Source: Actinostola sp. cb2023
Lineage: Eukaryota; Cnidaria; Anthozoa; Actiniaria; Actinostolidae
Assembly (NCBI GenBank): GCA_033675265.1
Contig: JAUJYZ010001231.1
Location: forward strand, 62,001 to 126,000
Direction: 5' to 3'
Length of the DNA: 64,000 bases
Under the pieces are notes generated by a model that was not told where the DNA came from, made no database searches, and saw nothing but the letters and a program-made list of their open reading frames with translations. Below are positions 46,470 through 57,596 of the stretch, one piece after another. Position numbers and translations under genes: made by a program. Each line of letters opens with the position of its first letter. The first letter of the stretch is position 1.

Positions 46470-46860
46470 CTTGGAATTCCTAGGAATTCCTAGGAATTCC
46501 TAGGAATTCCTAGGAATTCCAAATAATTCCAAGACATGCAAATTAGGTTGAACGGCCAACCTTGGAATTGCTGGGAATTTTTGAGAATGCTTTCACACCA
46601 ACTTGGAATTGTTAGGAATTCCTAGGAATTCCAAATAATTCCAAGACTTGCAAATTAGGCTGAACTGAAAACCTTGGAATTGCTGGGAATTTTTGAGAAT
46701 GCTTTTACCCCAACTTGGAATTGTTAGGAATTCCTAGGAATTCCAAATAATTCCAAGACATGTAAATTAGGTTGAACTGAAAACCTTGGAATTGCTGGGA
46801 ATTTTTGAGAATGCTTTTACACCGAAACTTGGAATTGCTAGGAATTCCTGAGAATGGTTT
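46470..46860. repeat. Palindromic decamer repeat GGAATTCCTA, cluster 1
   Basis: About five head-to-tail GGAATTCCTA decamers at 46480-46520. These are followed by three units of about 115 bp, each with TTGGAATTGTTAGGAATTCC, CAAATTAGGTTGAAC and GGGAATTTTTGAGAATGC. Confidence 0.85.
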
Positions 46861-46869
46861 TTTTTAAAC

Positions 46870-48600
46870 TTTAATATGTGAGTTACAATTGATAATTCTC
46901 TGGGATGTCTATAAAAAAACGCTGCACGTCTAAATGGCCAGTCGAGTTAAAATCAAGGAATTATCTGAGCTGATTGAATTCAAACCCTCCTAAGTTTGTT
47001 AGGAATTGCTAATAATAATAAGCGCTTCATATAATGGGCACAGATTATAAGAAAGACGCTCTCGTGACACTTAGAAAAATTTCACAGCAACTGCTCGTAA
47101 ATTGGCCGAGGGAGTCTAGTACCTACAACTGTAGCTCCATATTTGGAACATATATCCTGCAGAGCTTGACTCTGATTGGCTAGAACACGGTTTGAATTCA
47201 TGTGTCAGGTCGTGTCAGGCGCCAATTTTGTATTATTGGCTGAGTAACGTAAGCATGTAGTGGAAACTATTAGTCGAATCTTTATCACTCTTTTCTTCAA
47301 CTAAATCCCTGGAGAACGACATGGAACAATTGACATTATGTGGCAGTGTTATATATTCACAAACATGCGGTGAAATTCAAGAACTTGCACGCTGATTTCA
47401 CAAGGTAAGTTTCAAAGCTATGTTTATAGTATGCATGTCAAGAAACCATTCAAACTGGTGGGAAATGTAAGCCAAATCAAACTAAAAGTAATGCTTCTAA
47501 GGATAACTTTAAATGCTTTTCTTATAACAGAAAATATTAAGACTGCTTATCTCTGATTATGAATACCGATTTTCGCAATTGAACCATGAAAGAACTAAAT
47601 AATATTAGATTTAAAGCGCGCCGTTGAGACTTCAGTGTTCTCCTGTAATAATTGGACCAACATAATTTTGGAACCCCTATAAACATACAGATAAGAAGAA
47701 GAGTTAACAGAAGTAGTATATTTTCCTTTCCGAGGCGAAACAAAGTAAAATTAGACTTTATTAAACGTTCATGTTCTGTTGCTGCTTTCTTTGTTATGGT
47801 CCCCGATTATGGTATGCTAAACAGCACAATGTGAACAGCCATCCTTTCTTACAATGGGAATCTAATCTCTCACATTGTCATGGAAATCCATGAGTCTATA
47901 GTGATTGACTGATGAGTAAATAAAGGATTAGTCATGAATGGATTGTATTAAACTAGAGACCAAAACATCCTTAAGAGATTTAATATAATATTCAGATTAA
48001 TTTTGTGAGAAAGGATTTGAAGAAACAGAAAGTAATGAAACCAGCAAAAGAATACCCTCAGGCACTGACATATACACTCTTCTATTAAACTCGTCTTCTT
48101 ATATAACTTCATGTTTATTAAGGGGCAGCTCCGGCCATAATATAGGAACGGTTGATCAACAGCAATGTTTTCTAACTAGTAGTGGTTTACTTGAATGAAG
48201 AAACTATATAGAATGATTATATTCTTATTTCAGTTCTCTGCTTTCAGTTGGTTAGTGTATATGTACTGTATGTACTGTATGCACTGATCAATATATACAT
48301 GTATATATGTAGTTTATACATACAGCTTTCCTATTGTATTTCCTTCCATAATAATAAGTTATATTAAACTTTTTATTTTTTATTTTTTATATTCTCTGTT
48401 ATATTTTGATGATTAATGCTTTAATACCTTTATATGCAGGCAACAGATCGAGGAAACTGCAGGGCTTTATGGTGGATAATTATGACTTCGGAGCGCGGAC
48501 AAAAACCGCTGGATCCTCGAGCATGATTGTAACTAATAATAATAAATATTAATAATTGTGACTATTGTTGTTATAGAACTGAACCGTGATTGGCTGGAAT
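46870..48600. other. No gene seen
   Basis: Contains splice-like sites (donor AAG/GTAAGT near 47400, acceptors near 48234 and 48438) but no coding frame joins them. The stretch 48484-48525 repeats GACTTCGGAGCGCGGACAAA from 43301 in the SH2 intron. Confidence 0.4.
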
Positions 48601-48609
48601 AGTTGAAAT

Positions 48610-48890
48610 CCCAAGAATTCCTAGGAATTCCTAGGAATTCCTAGGAATTCCAAGGAATTCCAAGATCATTGCTTCAGAATCATTGATCACTCCTAGGAAT
48701 TCCTAGGAATTCCTAGGAATTCCAAACCTAATTTAATACAGCTTGGAATTCCTAGGAATTCCTGGGAATTCAAAGCCTGATTTAATGAAGCTTGGAATTC
48801 CTAGGAATTCCTAGGAATTCCAAGTCCAAATTTACCGTGAAAATTCACACCTCCATTCCTAGGAATTCCTAGGAATTCCAAGTTTTATTT
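48610..48890. repeat. Palindromic decamer repeat GGAATTCCTA, cluster 2
   Basis: Five short runs of two to four GGAATTCCTA units separated by unrelated 25-50 base spacers. Confidence 0.85.
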
Positions 48891-48919
48891 CGCAAGGGAT
48901 ACCACACCTTAGTGTGAAG

Positions 48920-49690
48920 TTTAGCCAATATTTGACATGGTGAATCTTGACTGAGGTACGTCATCCCAATGAATAGATCACCTAACAAAAAATATAATAA
49001 ACAATAATAAATTATGTAGTATTTATATAACTCTGCGTAAAATATTGTCTAGTAAAATGTTATGAATATATTATAAGTAGTGTAAATACATATAAATTAT
49101 TACAGTAAATTGAAGTCACGTTTAAAGAACCATGCGAATATTTATTAATTGTAGACAAATTGAGAACTATTGAGGATAATGTATACAGGATAAATTTACT
49201 CGTTGATTTACTGTTTCTACCCGAAACAGAGTAACGACTGAGATTGAGTTTGATGTCAATCAGGAATTTGATTCACAAGTACATTCCAGCTGAGTGACCA
49301 GCTGAAACAAAACAACTCAAAACAACTTGAAAGGTAGGTATATATATTTTACTGTTTCATTAGCTTTAAGAATAGTGTACATACATCATGTATATCGCCT
49401 GATTAAAAAGTATGGTTGTGTTTTAAGACTACATTCTATCGAATATCGATGGAAACCTTGTGAAGTTCTGTAAGTTGATAAACTCAAAAGCACAAGACGC
49501 CAAGTGGTCGGCAGGGGTTGTTCATACACCATGTATATCGCTTGATACATAAAGTACGATTGTGTTTTAAGACTACATTCTATCGAATATCGATGGAAAC
49601 TTTGTAGTTTTGCAGCTCGATCTGTCAGTTGGTCGGCAGGGGTTCTAGGAACTCTAGAAGATACAAAACTCACTTTAGACATAATATTTA
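48920..49690. repeat. Repeated 0.5-kb block, copies 3 and 4
   Basis: 48932-49090 repeats 45520-45680 (TTGACATGGTGAATCTTGAC and following). 49190-49520 and 49510-49690 are partial copies of the block described at 45030-46300, fused inside the unit. Confidence 0.7.
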
Positions 49691-49703
49691 TCAGTAATTA
49701 AAC

Positions 49704-49845
49704 CCCAGGGGGGGGTTACTCAGGGGTGTCAGTGACGGGGAGGTGCAAAGACCTTTTTGGGGTTTGAAATTCGCGGCTTGGGACTTTTTTGGGGTTAGCA
49801 ATTTTCCGGTGGACTATTTTTGATAAAAAGATTTTAGCAAGGACT

Positions 49846-49877
<32 letters not shown>

Positions 49878-50044
49878 GGGTTGATAAAAATGATATCCTA
49901 CCGTTGTTGATTTTATGTGGAGGGGTTACGTTGTGGGCCGTTGGACTTTTTTTTGTGTAATGGACTTTTTGGGGGTTAAAAAGTTTGCATGCCGGCCTCA
50001 TTCGCACCTCCCCATCACTGATACCCCTGAGAACCCCCCCTGGG
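49704..50044. mobile_element. 341-bp MITE with 8-bp duplication (hAT-like)
   Basis: The ends CCCAGGGGGGGGTTACTCAG and the reverse complement of CCCAGGGGGGGTTCTCAGGG are flanked by AATTAAAC at 49696-49703 and 50045-50052. Related blocks at 45 and 46 kb lack it. It contains a run of 21 G (49856-49876). Confidence 0.82.
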
Positions 50045-50052
50045 AATTAAAC

Positions 50053-50160
50053 TACTGCGATATACACTGGAAATACTTTGAGTTGCTCTTCTAAGTTTAG
50101 ATGAAGTTCCTCTCCCGTAATTTCCTCGTCGTGCTGTTTGGTCGTCAGGGCGGGATGTGA
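50053..50160. repeat. Repeated block, remainder of copy 4
   Basis: TGCGATATACACTGGAAATA and following, continuing the block interrupted by the 49704-50044 MITE. Confidence 0.65.
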
Positions 50161-50545
50161 ATATATGTTAATTTATGCGCATCAATTATTGACATACTGT
50201 ATAAATTTACTCTTTGATGTACTGTTTTAGGGATTTTTTGTGTTAGAATATTTGCACTGACAAGTTCAATTTGTCATTGTTTATATTTGTTTATATTATT
50301 GATCTGTTTGCAGTGAAACAATGAAACAATGAAACAATCATGGCATGTTGCATGTAACTGGCATTGATTGATGGAGTATGGATGAGGAAGAACAGTAAGG
50401 ATCATTATATTCTAAATACAGTTGTACATTAAGTCACTGTGTAAATGCATTGATATACTACTGCTGTTTTAAAAATGTCTGTAAAATCACTCCAGCTTTA
50501 ATATGCAACAAGACCGAAAGGAATCATGGGATATGTTATTGGAAT

Positions 50546-50732
50546 TTTTGTATGAGTGGGAAGTAGCTACGGTACGGTTCGTGCCGTGCAGTGACCATGC
50601 ATGCATTGTCCAAGCATCCTGATTGGTTGAACAATTATTTTGCGCGCTGTGAATGGTTGCATGGATGTCTTTGATCCCGTATCGTGACCATAACTCCATG
50701 TCGTAGGTTTCCCACTCATATGAAAATGACTC
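50546..50732. repeat. Degenerate TA-flanked MITE, upstream of NLR2
   Basis: The right end TTTCCCACTCATATGAAAATGACTC followed by TA matches the family at 34511-34731 in all but a few bases. The left end is worn. Confidence 0.55.
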
Positions 50733-50943
50733 TAATGATGATGAATTGTAATGACTGTTGACACCACTATTGTGTGTTTACTGAATAAAGTCTGTCTAAA
50801 TGCACATTATAAATATAAAATAAACAAACAATAAATACATATATATATATATACAGTACCACCCATACTCCCTTTTGGTCTTATCAGTCTCATTAGGCTT
50901 GGATGCGTATAGTGACAACCTTATTATGTTATCAAATTCACAG

Positions 50944-51365
50944 GAATTACTGTTGCCTGGCGTTACTCCTTCTAAGAGTAGGTGTTGACAACTTACGTCA
51001 ATACTTCAAAAATCAATGGAATGTTAGTGGCTGTGTTCCTTGGACTGACTGTAAGAAGAATGGAACTGACTTACTATCAAAGTTCAAACCTCTAAAATAC
51101 GAGAGAGGCAAAGTCAAGTGTGGTGACACATCAAAGTGGGATATATCTATCATTGCCAAAGCTCTGTTGCACTCCACGCCTCCATTAGTGTCCGATGCAT
51201 GGTTCATTACTGCCCTGGAATGCTTGATCAATACACGGAACAAACTTTGTCATGCTCCAAGTGCAAAGATTGTGACTTCTGAGTTCAACAAGTTGTGGAG
51301 TGATGCATGTAATGCATTGTTGTTATTTGGTGCTTCATCGGGAGATTTCAAGAAGGTTGAGGAAG
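50944..51365 (+). CDS. NLR gene 2, exon A: DZIP3-like HEPN domain
   Basis: A 422-base exon between acceptor TTATCAAATTCACAG and donor GAAG/GTACGT, phased as in gene 1. It encodes LALLLLRVGVDNLRQYFKNQ, GCVPWTDCKKNGTDLLSKF, CGDTSKWD and INTRNKLCHAPSAK. The R-x4-H pattern (RNKLCH) is kept. The first exon, with the start codon, was not found in the preceding kilobase. Confidence 0.8.
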
Positions 51366-51570
51366 GTACGTATGCAGGTTAAAAAATGACTGAAGTAATG
51401 ATATTTGTACATGCCAGCTAAATGTACAAATATTGACTATTAATCTTTGGCTATTTACTCTGTCACTCCACTACATGTACATGTATTTTACATGCATTAG
51501 AGTTGAAGGGTCATACAAAATTGACTTACATGTACATCCATATAGCATGTACAATATTTACAACAATTGG

Positions 51571-51837
51571 CACAGGTATCCCAACCATTGCTTCTGAGCC
51601 AATAAATAAAAATATATTTGCATGTGAGCAGCTTTTTTGATGGGTTTCCTGTGGTAGAGCGGCGCGCACATAATACATATACATATTATACATGTATTAT
51701 GCTCCCTGTGCACGTCCCACAGAAATGCTGCATCTTTCCAGCTCTACCACATGACAGGAAACCCATCAAAAAGAGATGCGCACATGCAAATATATTTTTA
51801 TTTATTCCTCAGAAGCAATGGTTGGGCTGCCTGTGCA
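51571..51837. repeat. Foldback with nested GGGCTTCCTGTG-type ends in NLR2 intron A-B
   Basis: Outer arms CACAGGTATCCCAACCATTG and CAATGGTTGGGCTGCCTGTG, then ATAAAAATATATTTGCATGT. Inner arms GATGGGTTTCCTGTGGTAGA and its approximate reverse complement near 51745-51768. One pair of terminal words thus sits inside another. Confidence 0.8.
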
Positions 51838-51890
51838 ATAAGTATTGGTTGTGATCATGTGCATTCTCAGTGTCTTAGTAGTTACAGTTA

Positions 51891-52126
51891 GAGTCGTTTT
51901 CGTATGAGTGGGAAACTTATTACACACAGTTACCGTCACAGTAGTCTGAGTCAGCCATACAGTGCATCTAAGTTTTTATTATTACAGTATGGAATCAAAG
52001 ACATGTATTCAACCAATCACAGCATGCAAAATCATTGCTCAACCAATCAGAATGCTTAGACATTGCACGGTCACCGCGTGGCACGAACTGTAACATAATT
52101 TCTTCCCACTCTTACGAAAACGACTC
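51891..52126. mobile_element. TA-flanked MITE, copy in NLR2
   Basis: GAGTCGTTTTCGTATGAGTG and its reverse complement with flanking TA, in the same intron position as 34511-34731 of NLR1. The insertion therefore predates the gene duplication. Confidence 0.75.
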
Positions 52127-52206
52127 TATTCAGCAAGAACCAAAATAAATTACTGTGTGTGGTTTATGGCATACTGAAAGTTTACTTTTAATAATGTTTT
52201 ATAAAG

Positions 52207-52293
52207 ATGTGAAACAGCCATGGAATAAATTGTTTTCTCTGATTAAACAATGTGCATCGCAAGATGAAGAAATTCTACTTGGTGTAGATGCTC
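52207..52293 (+). CDS. NLR gene 2, exon B: short linker exon
   Basis: An 87-base exon homologous to 34812-34895, with acceptor TTTTATAAAG and donor C/GTGAGT; phase 1 on both sides. The product reads VKQPWNKLFSLIKQCASQDE and ends LLGVDA. Confidence 0.65.
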
Positions 52294-53285
52294 GTGAGTA
52301 TACATCGTAATATATTGATGATGAAATGCATAGTGTTGATTAATTATGAGTATTATTACTATTTTATTATGATAATATATATTCATTATTATAATAATAA
52401 TACAAGTAGTTTAAGGTTCAGTTTTAAAACATGCTTGATTTGCACGTATGTTCTTGTGTTCAGCGACACATTTGGATGAAGGTGTCGGGAAGTGTACCCG
52501 AGGTAATCTGCATCGCACAGATCACATTGGAATTTATAACACAATGCATTGATTGTCCGTTCACAATCTGTGGTTTATTATCCTTGGGAGAGAAGACTTT
52601 TTTGCTGTGAAAAACAGGCTTGACAGGAATTCCAATTTTTGTGCATATAAGTGTCACATCAGCTCTGTTTCTTTCTGTTTTAAGTTATGGAAAAATGCAA
52701 TGATCTTGTAAGTTTTCAGTAATTAAGAATTCAGAGTTCCATGTCCCAAATACTGTGAAATGCCCCTGTAACCAAGTATAGAACAAAATAAATCATTACG
52801 CGAAAACTACATGTAATCAAGCGATGGAAATAATTTTCTCAAAAAACATAATTTGTACATTACTTTGCAAAAATAAATCAAAATGTTGAAGGTATTATTT
52901 TTATTTTATCTCCCATACGTATAACACTAGGAACAATGACAATCTCAATTAACAATCAGGCAAATTTAGTGTTTTATTCTTTCAACCATTAATAATTTTA
53001 TGTCAAAAATGAACACCAAAAATACATACAAAACACGTGTTCTGTGTGATGACGTCATTACGTTTTTCAAAAAGATTGCTTTTTACCTGTTGTTTCTGAC
53101 TGAAAATTGAAAAACATTATAGGGTCCAATGATAAAATTAGACAGTTTGTTATGGTAACTCGTCAGTATTTGTGCATGCGCATTGTACTCTAAAATATTT
53201 CCATAGCAGGCAATCACCTTAAATAATTAGCAGTGCTCTAAGGTTTTGAGTTGTAGAGTGAATATATTTTTCTTATGATTACCAG

Positions 53286-53705
53286 TCAAAAGCAGGCTTG
53301 ATTCTTTGGAACAAGGACAAGCAGAAATAAAGCAAGGTCAGCAACAATCTCAACAAAGACAAGAGGGGTTACTGCAGGGACAGTCGATTCTACAGCAAGG
53401 TCAGCAACAGTCACAACAAAGACAAGAGGGGTTACTGCAGGGACAGTCGGGTCTACAGCAAGGTCAGCAACAATCACAACAAAGGCAAGAGGGGTTACTG
53501 CAGGGACAGTCGGTTCTACAGCAAGGTCAGCAACAGTCACAACAAAGACAAGAGGGGTTACTGCAGGGACAGTCGGTTCTACAGCAAGGTCAGCATCAGT
53601 CACAACAAAGGCAACTGGAGTTACTGGAGGGTCAGAATAAGATACAACATACACTAGATATGTCATCAAAATCACAAGAGCGTTCATCTAGGTTGACAGC
53701 TGAAG
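53286..53705 (+). CDS. NLR gene 2, exon C: Gln-rich 21-residue repeats, five copies
   Basis: A 420-base exon from acceptor GATTACCAG to donor GAAG/GTCAGT. It has the same architecture as 35933-37015 but only five 21-residue units (QGQQQSQQRQEGLLQGQSVL). These are followed by NKIQHTLDMSSKSQERSSRL. The predicted rod is about a third as long as in gene 1. Flanking unique residues are conserved, so the difference is array contraction or expansion rather than a different exon. Confidence 0.77.
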
Positions 53706-53962
53706 GTCAGTTGTGTTTCTAATTAAAATAATGGTAATAATAATTAAAGTCATCTCAAGTAGATGAGCTTGTCAATGCCAATGTGTCTTTGACCAGGTAG
53801 CTTACACCTATATACCTACGCCTTTTTGTGTAGTAAACCAACAATTGAAGTAATAAGCTATGTTAATGCTCTCTTTCGATCTTCTCCGGCCCGTAGGCTT
53901 GTGCGACTTTATGATCATAATAATATAATGAATTGTTCACTGATCATTATTCTCGCTTTCAG

Positions 53963-56655
53963 ATGTAAAATTGCGCTCTAAAAGCTTGAAATCATCAACA
54001 AAAAGTCAAACAGAATTCCAACCTAAATTACAGGCCAGTCAATTGGTTTCAAGTGCAGATGACATATTCACCAACATCATGATTCAACGTGGACGGAAGC
54101 CCTTGCCGAAAGGTGGAGGTTCACACAGCAGATCGAAGCATTTAGCTGAATACAGCAGATTGAGTGGTTCTGTAATCCAAAGATGCCAGGACATATTCAT
54201 TGAACCAGAGAAAGGCAAACCTAAGCCCAAGTCCATTTTAGTAACTGGGAAGCCTGGCATTGGAAAATCTCTATTTTGTCAAAAGCTTGTGAGAGATTGG
54301 GCTGACGATGTTTTATTTCAAGATGAACCAAGCTCTAAACCAGAGGATTTTGATTTTGTGTACTTGCTGACATTTCGTCAACTTAATCTATTTGGAGATC
54401 AAGAATTAAATTTACGGGAGGTTTTAAATCACTGTTCTCTGCTGGATGAGCATTCAAACGTTGATGAAACTTTGTTTGAGTATATCATTGAACATCCAGA
54501 AAAAGTCCTATTTATCCTTGATGGGTACGATGAATATTCATGTAGAGCAAGCATCTCAGACAGTAGTTTTGAGCAGAAGTATGAAAACAACCCACGAATT
54601 CCTATGCCTGTGGCCGCCTTGATTTCCAAACTCATGAGAAAGAAGGTATTTGGTGGCGCTGTGGTTATGGTTACATCGAGACCAACTCAGGCCGGCGAGC
54701 TGGGAGGAATGAAGTTTGATGTACTGGTGGAAATTGCTGGGTTTTCTGCCAAACAAGTTGGAGAGTTCATTCGAAAGTACTTCCGTTCAAAACCAGAGAT
54801 GAAGAATGATGCACTTGAACACATCATGAATAACGCAAATCTCTTAAGCATAGCACACATTCCCATGCTTTGTTATCTGATGTGTTGGTGCTTGGAATGG
54901 CATATTGAATCCAAAACAGAAGGGGATCTTCCCGTTACAATAACAGATCTTTATTCAGAAGTTGTGGAACTTTTTCAAATGAAACTTAACACCAAATCCG
55001 AATACAGAGCAACAGCAATCCCAGAACAACCCAAGGTTCAACCTGCGATTGAAAATACTATGGTCAAGCTATCAAAGCTGGCAGCTGAAACGATGATGGT
55101 AAAGAAGCTCATATTTGAAGAAGACGACTTCAAGAAATTTGGTGTTGCCTCTCATGAAGTTGAAAACCTAAAAGCTAGCGGTCTGATCACCTGTGGTCCT
55201 GGCTTTCGAACGACTGCCTTCAAGATAACGCGATATTTTTGTTTTTCACATTTGACACTTCATGAATATTTTGCTGCTGATGACTTTGTCAAAAACAATC
55301 GAATCCCATCACTAGAGGTACATGAGGAATACGATATGGTGTTTCAGTTTATTGCTGGACTTTCAGCAAGACTGAAAAGTGATCATCACGGTGAAGAACT
55401 CATGGAACAATTGCTGGAACACATCATTAAGCTTGAAGATCATGGTGTTCTTCTTCTTATGCATTGTCTTTATGAATATAAGGACAAACAATTTGGAGTT
55501 AGGATGATCAAAAAATACCCTCGTTGCTTTGGTACAGAGAATCTGATAAATGAGCGTTATGGTAGGACTTTGTTAGATGTAGATTGTGTAGCGCTATCAT
55601 ATTCCCTGGATCTGATCAGTAAATTTGTAAAGGATTACAAAGAACATGAAGTCTCGTCTTCACAGCCATTTATCATCAGTGGTTTGGATTGTTCTACGTC
55701 GACGTTAGCAGGAGCAAAACGAATCTTGGCATCATTGCAAAACGATTCCTGTCCCATTAAGAGGTTAACATGGTATCAAATTACAGATGAGGTTATTGAA
55801 TTCTGCCTAAATGAAGCTTTACCATCAACAAACATAACCACACTACACCTGTCTGGCAGTATTAATATCGATGACGGAATGCTACATCTTAGTAAAGTAT
55901 TACCATCAACCAACATAACCACACTACACCTGGGTAACAGTAATAGTACTGATGAAGGATTGCTACATCTTAGTAAAGTATTACCATCAACAAACATAAC
56001 CACACTACACCTGTATGGCAGTAGTATTACCTATAAAGGATTGCTGCATCTTAGTAAAGTATTACCATCAACCAACATAACCACACTACACCTGCATGGC
56101 AGTAGTATTACTGAAGAAGGATTGCTACATCTTAGTAAAGTATTACCATCAACAAACATAACCACACTACACCTGTATGGCAGTAGTATTACCGATAAAG
56201 GATTGCTGCATCTTAGTAAAGTATTACCATCAACCAACATAACCACACTATACCTGCATGGCAGTAGTATTACTGAAGAAGGATTGCTACATCTTAGTAA
56301 AGTATTACCATCAACAAACATAACCACACTACAGATGTTTAGCACTGGTGGTATTACTGATGAAGGAGTAAAACGTTTCAGTGAATCAACTGAAAGACAT
56401 TTTATTATTACTTCCAGTACTTCTGTGAGCAGTGATGATAATGCATGTGACATTACGTTGATTCGCAGGAAGGAAGCCCATAGAGAAGAACTGAAGAGAC
56501 TGGTGATTCAATTGGTTCATGTAAATGTAGATGTTTGTAATATATTTTATATGTTTATAATCATTAATAACTGGCGATGGAGCAACCATTGTTACACCTG
56601 TTTTCAAAAACGTCCTTTTACAAAATACGAAATAATAAATAGTAAAAGGAATTAA
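53963..56655 (+). CDS. NLR gene 2, exon D: NACHT ATPase and LRR domains
   Basis: Final exon from CTTTCAG/AT (phase 1), about 897 codons. With exons A-C it gives 1,206 residues after an unseen first exon. Walker A GKPGIGKS, Walker B VLFILDGYDE and sensor VVMVTSRP are identical to gene 1, and FCFSHLTLHEYFAADDF follows. Seven 27-residue LRRs (LPSTNITTLHL...GLLHLSKV) replace the four of gene 1. Repeats 3-4 and 5-6 alternate the same variants (LYGSSIT, LHGSSIT), so a two-repeat block was duplicated. After RRKEAHREE the frame does not stop as in gene 1 but runs 48 codons further through what is 3' sequence in the paralogue. That tail is probably not ancestral. Sequence similarity to gene 1 is very high across NACHT. 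Confidence 0.9.
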
Positions 56656-56745
56656 TTAGAGAAACAATAAGCCACAGTTCCGCGTGATTGAATTACTTTT
56701 GTTTCTCTAATTAATTCTTTTTTACTATTTTGTATTTTGTAAAAC
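56613..56745. repeat. MITE-like inverted repeat at the NLR2 3' end
   Basis: Paralogous to 39661-39830: TTTACAAAATACGAAATAAT and ACTATTTTGTATTTTGTAAA frame GAATTAATTAGAGAAAC and GTTTCTCTAATTAATTC. Confidence 0.7.
56634..56639 (+). promoter_or_regulatory. Candidate poly(A) signal of NLR2, upstream of its stop codon
   Basis: AATAAA at the position equivalent to the NLR1 signal, but here still within the open frame, 13 bases before the stop codon. Confidence 0.45.
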
Positions 56746-56899
56746 AGGTGCATGTATCTATAAGTACGTTTAAAATCGTTTCTTGATTCAATTTCTTTAA
56801 TGTAAACCGAGTCTACTCAGATGCTCGACTGCTACGAAATTACATGGTTGTCACTTTAAACCCTTAACTGGCTATAAAAGCATAAAAAGGCCTAAAGCT

Positions 56900-57155
56900 G
56901 AGTCTACACGAGCAAGTTCTTCTTGACAAATTTTCCTTGACAAGGAAAAATTGACAATTTTTTGTCATCTACACGAGCAAGTTTTCCTTGACAAGGAAAA
57001 ATTGGCGATGTTTTTGTCGTCTACACGAGCAAGTTTTTCTTGACAAGGAAAAATTGGCGATGTTTTTGTCGTCTACACGAGCAAGTTTTTCTTGACAAGG
57101 AAAAATTGGCGATGTTTTTGTCGTCTACACGAGCAAGTTTTCCTTGTTTAAATGT
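56900..57155. repeat. Tandem repeat, about 53-bp unit, 4-5 copies
   Basis: GTCTACACGAGCAAGTTTTT, CTTGACAAGGAAAAATTGGC and GATGTTTTTGTC repeat head to tail. Each unit contains a CTTGACAAGG near-palindrome. Confidence 0.88.
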
Positions 57156-57596
57156 TGTTCCGTGAGAGCAGGACGAGGTTAAACATGGTTTCGCGTAGCT
57201 CCTCGTGTGCACTGAGTTTCTCCTCCACAGGGAACCCAACGCCTTTACAACTTGATTCATGTATCAAGTAGATTTTCTCTTCTATATTGACGATATTCGT
57301 AATATAGCTAGCCAAGAACTAAAGTTCAATAGTTGATGAACATCTGTGATGCACTTATTTTGTACTACGAACAACATTTCGTGTATTCTAGGCACGCCAT
57401 GTTTTAACACTAACAACAAAGAACGTTTCAAGACACGTATATTATATCAACATGAAATACTTGCAAAAACAATTTCAAATCAGAATGAAAATCAACTGTA
57501 GTTTTTACAAACTCAGTAGTCAAACGAATAATATAAACATACGTCGAGTGAAGTACTTTGAACGCTTCCTTGACCATGTGCCACAAAACTATAATC

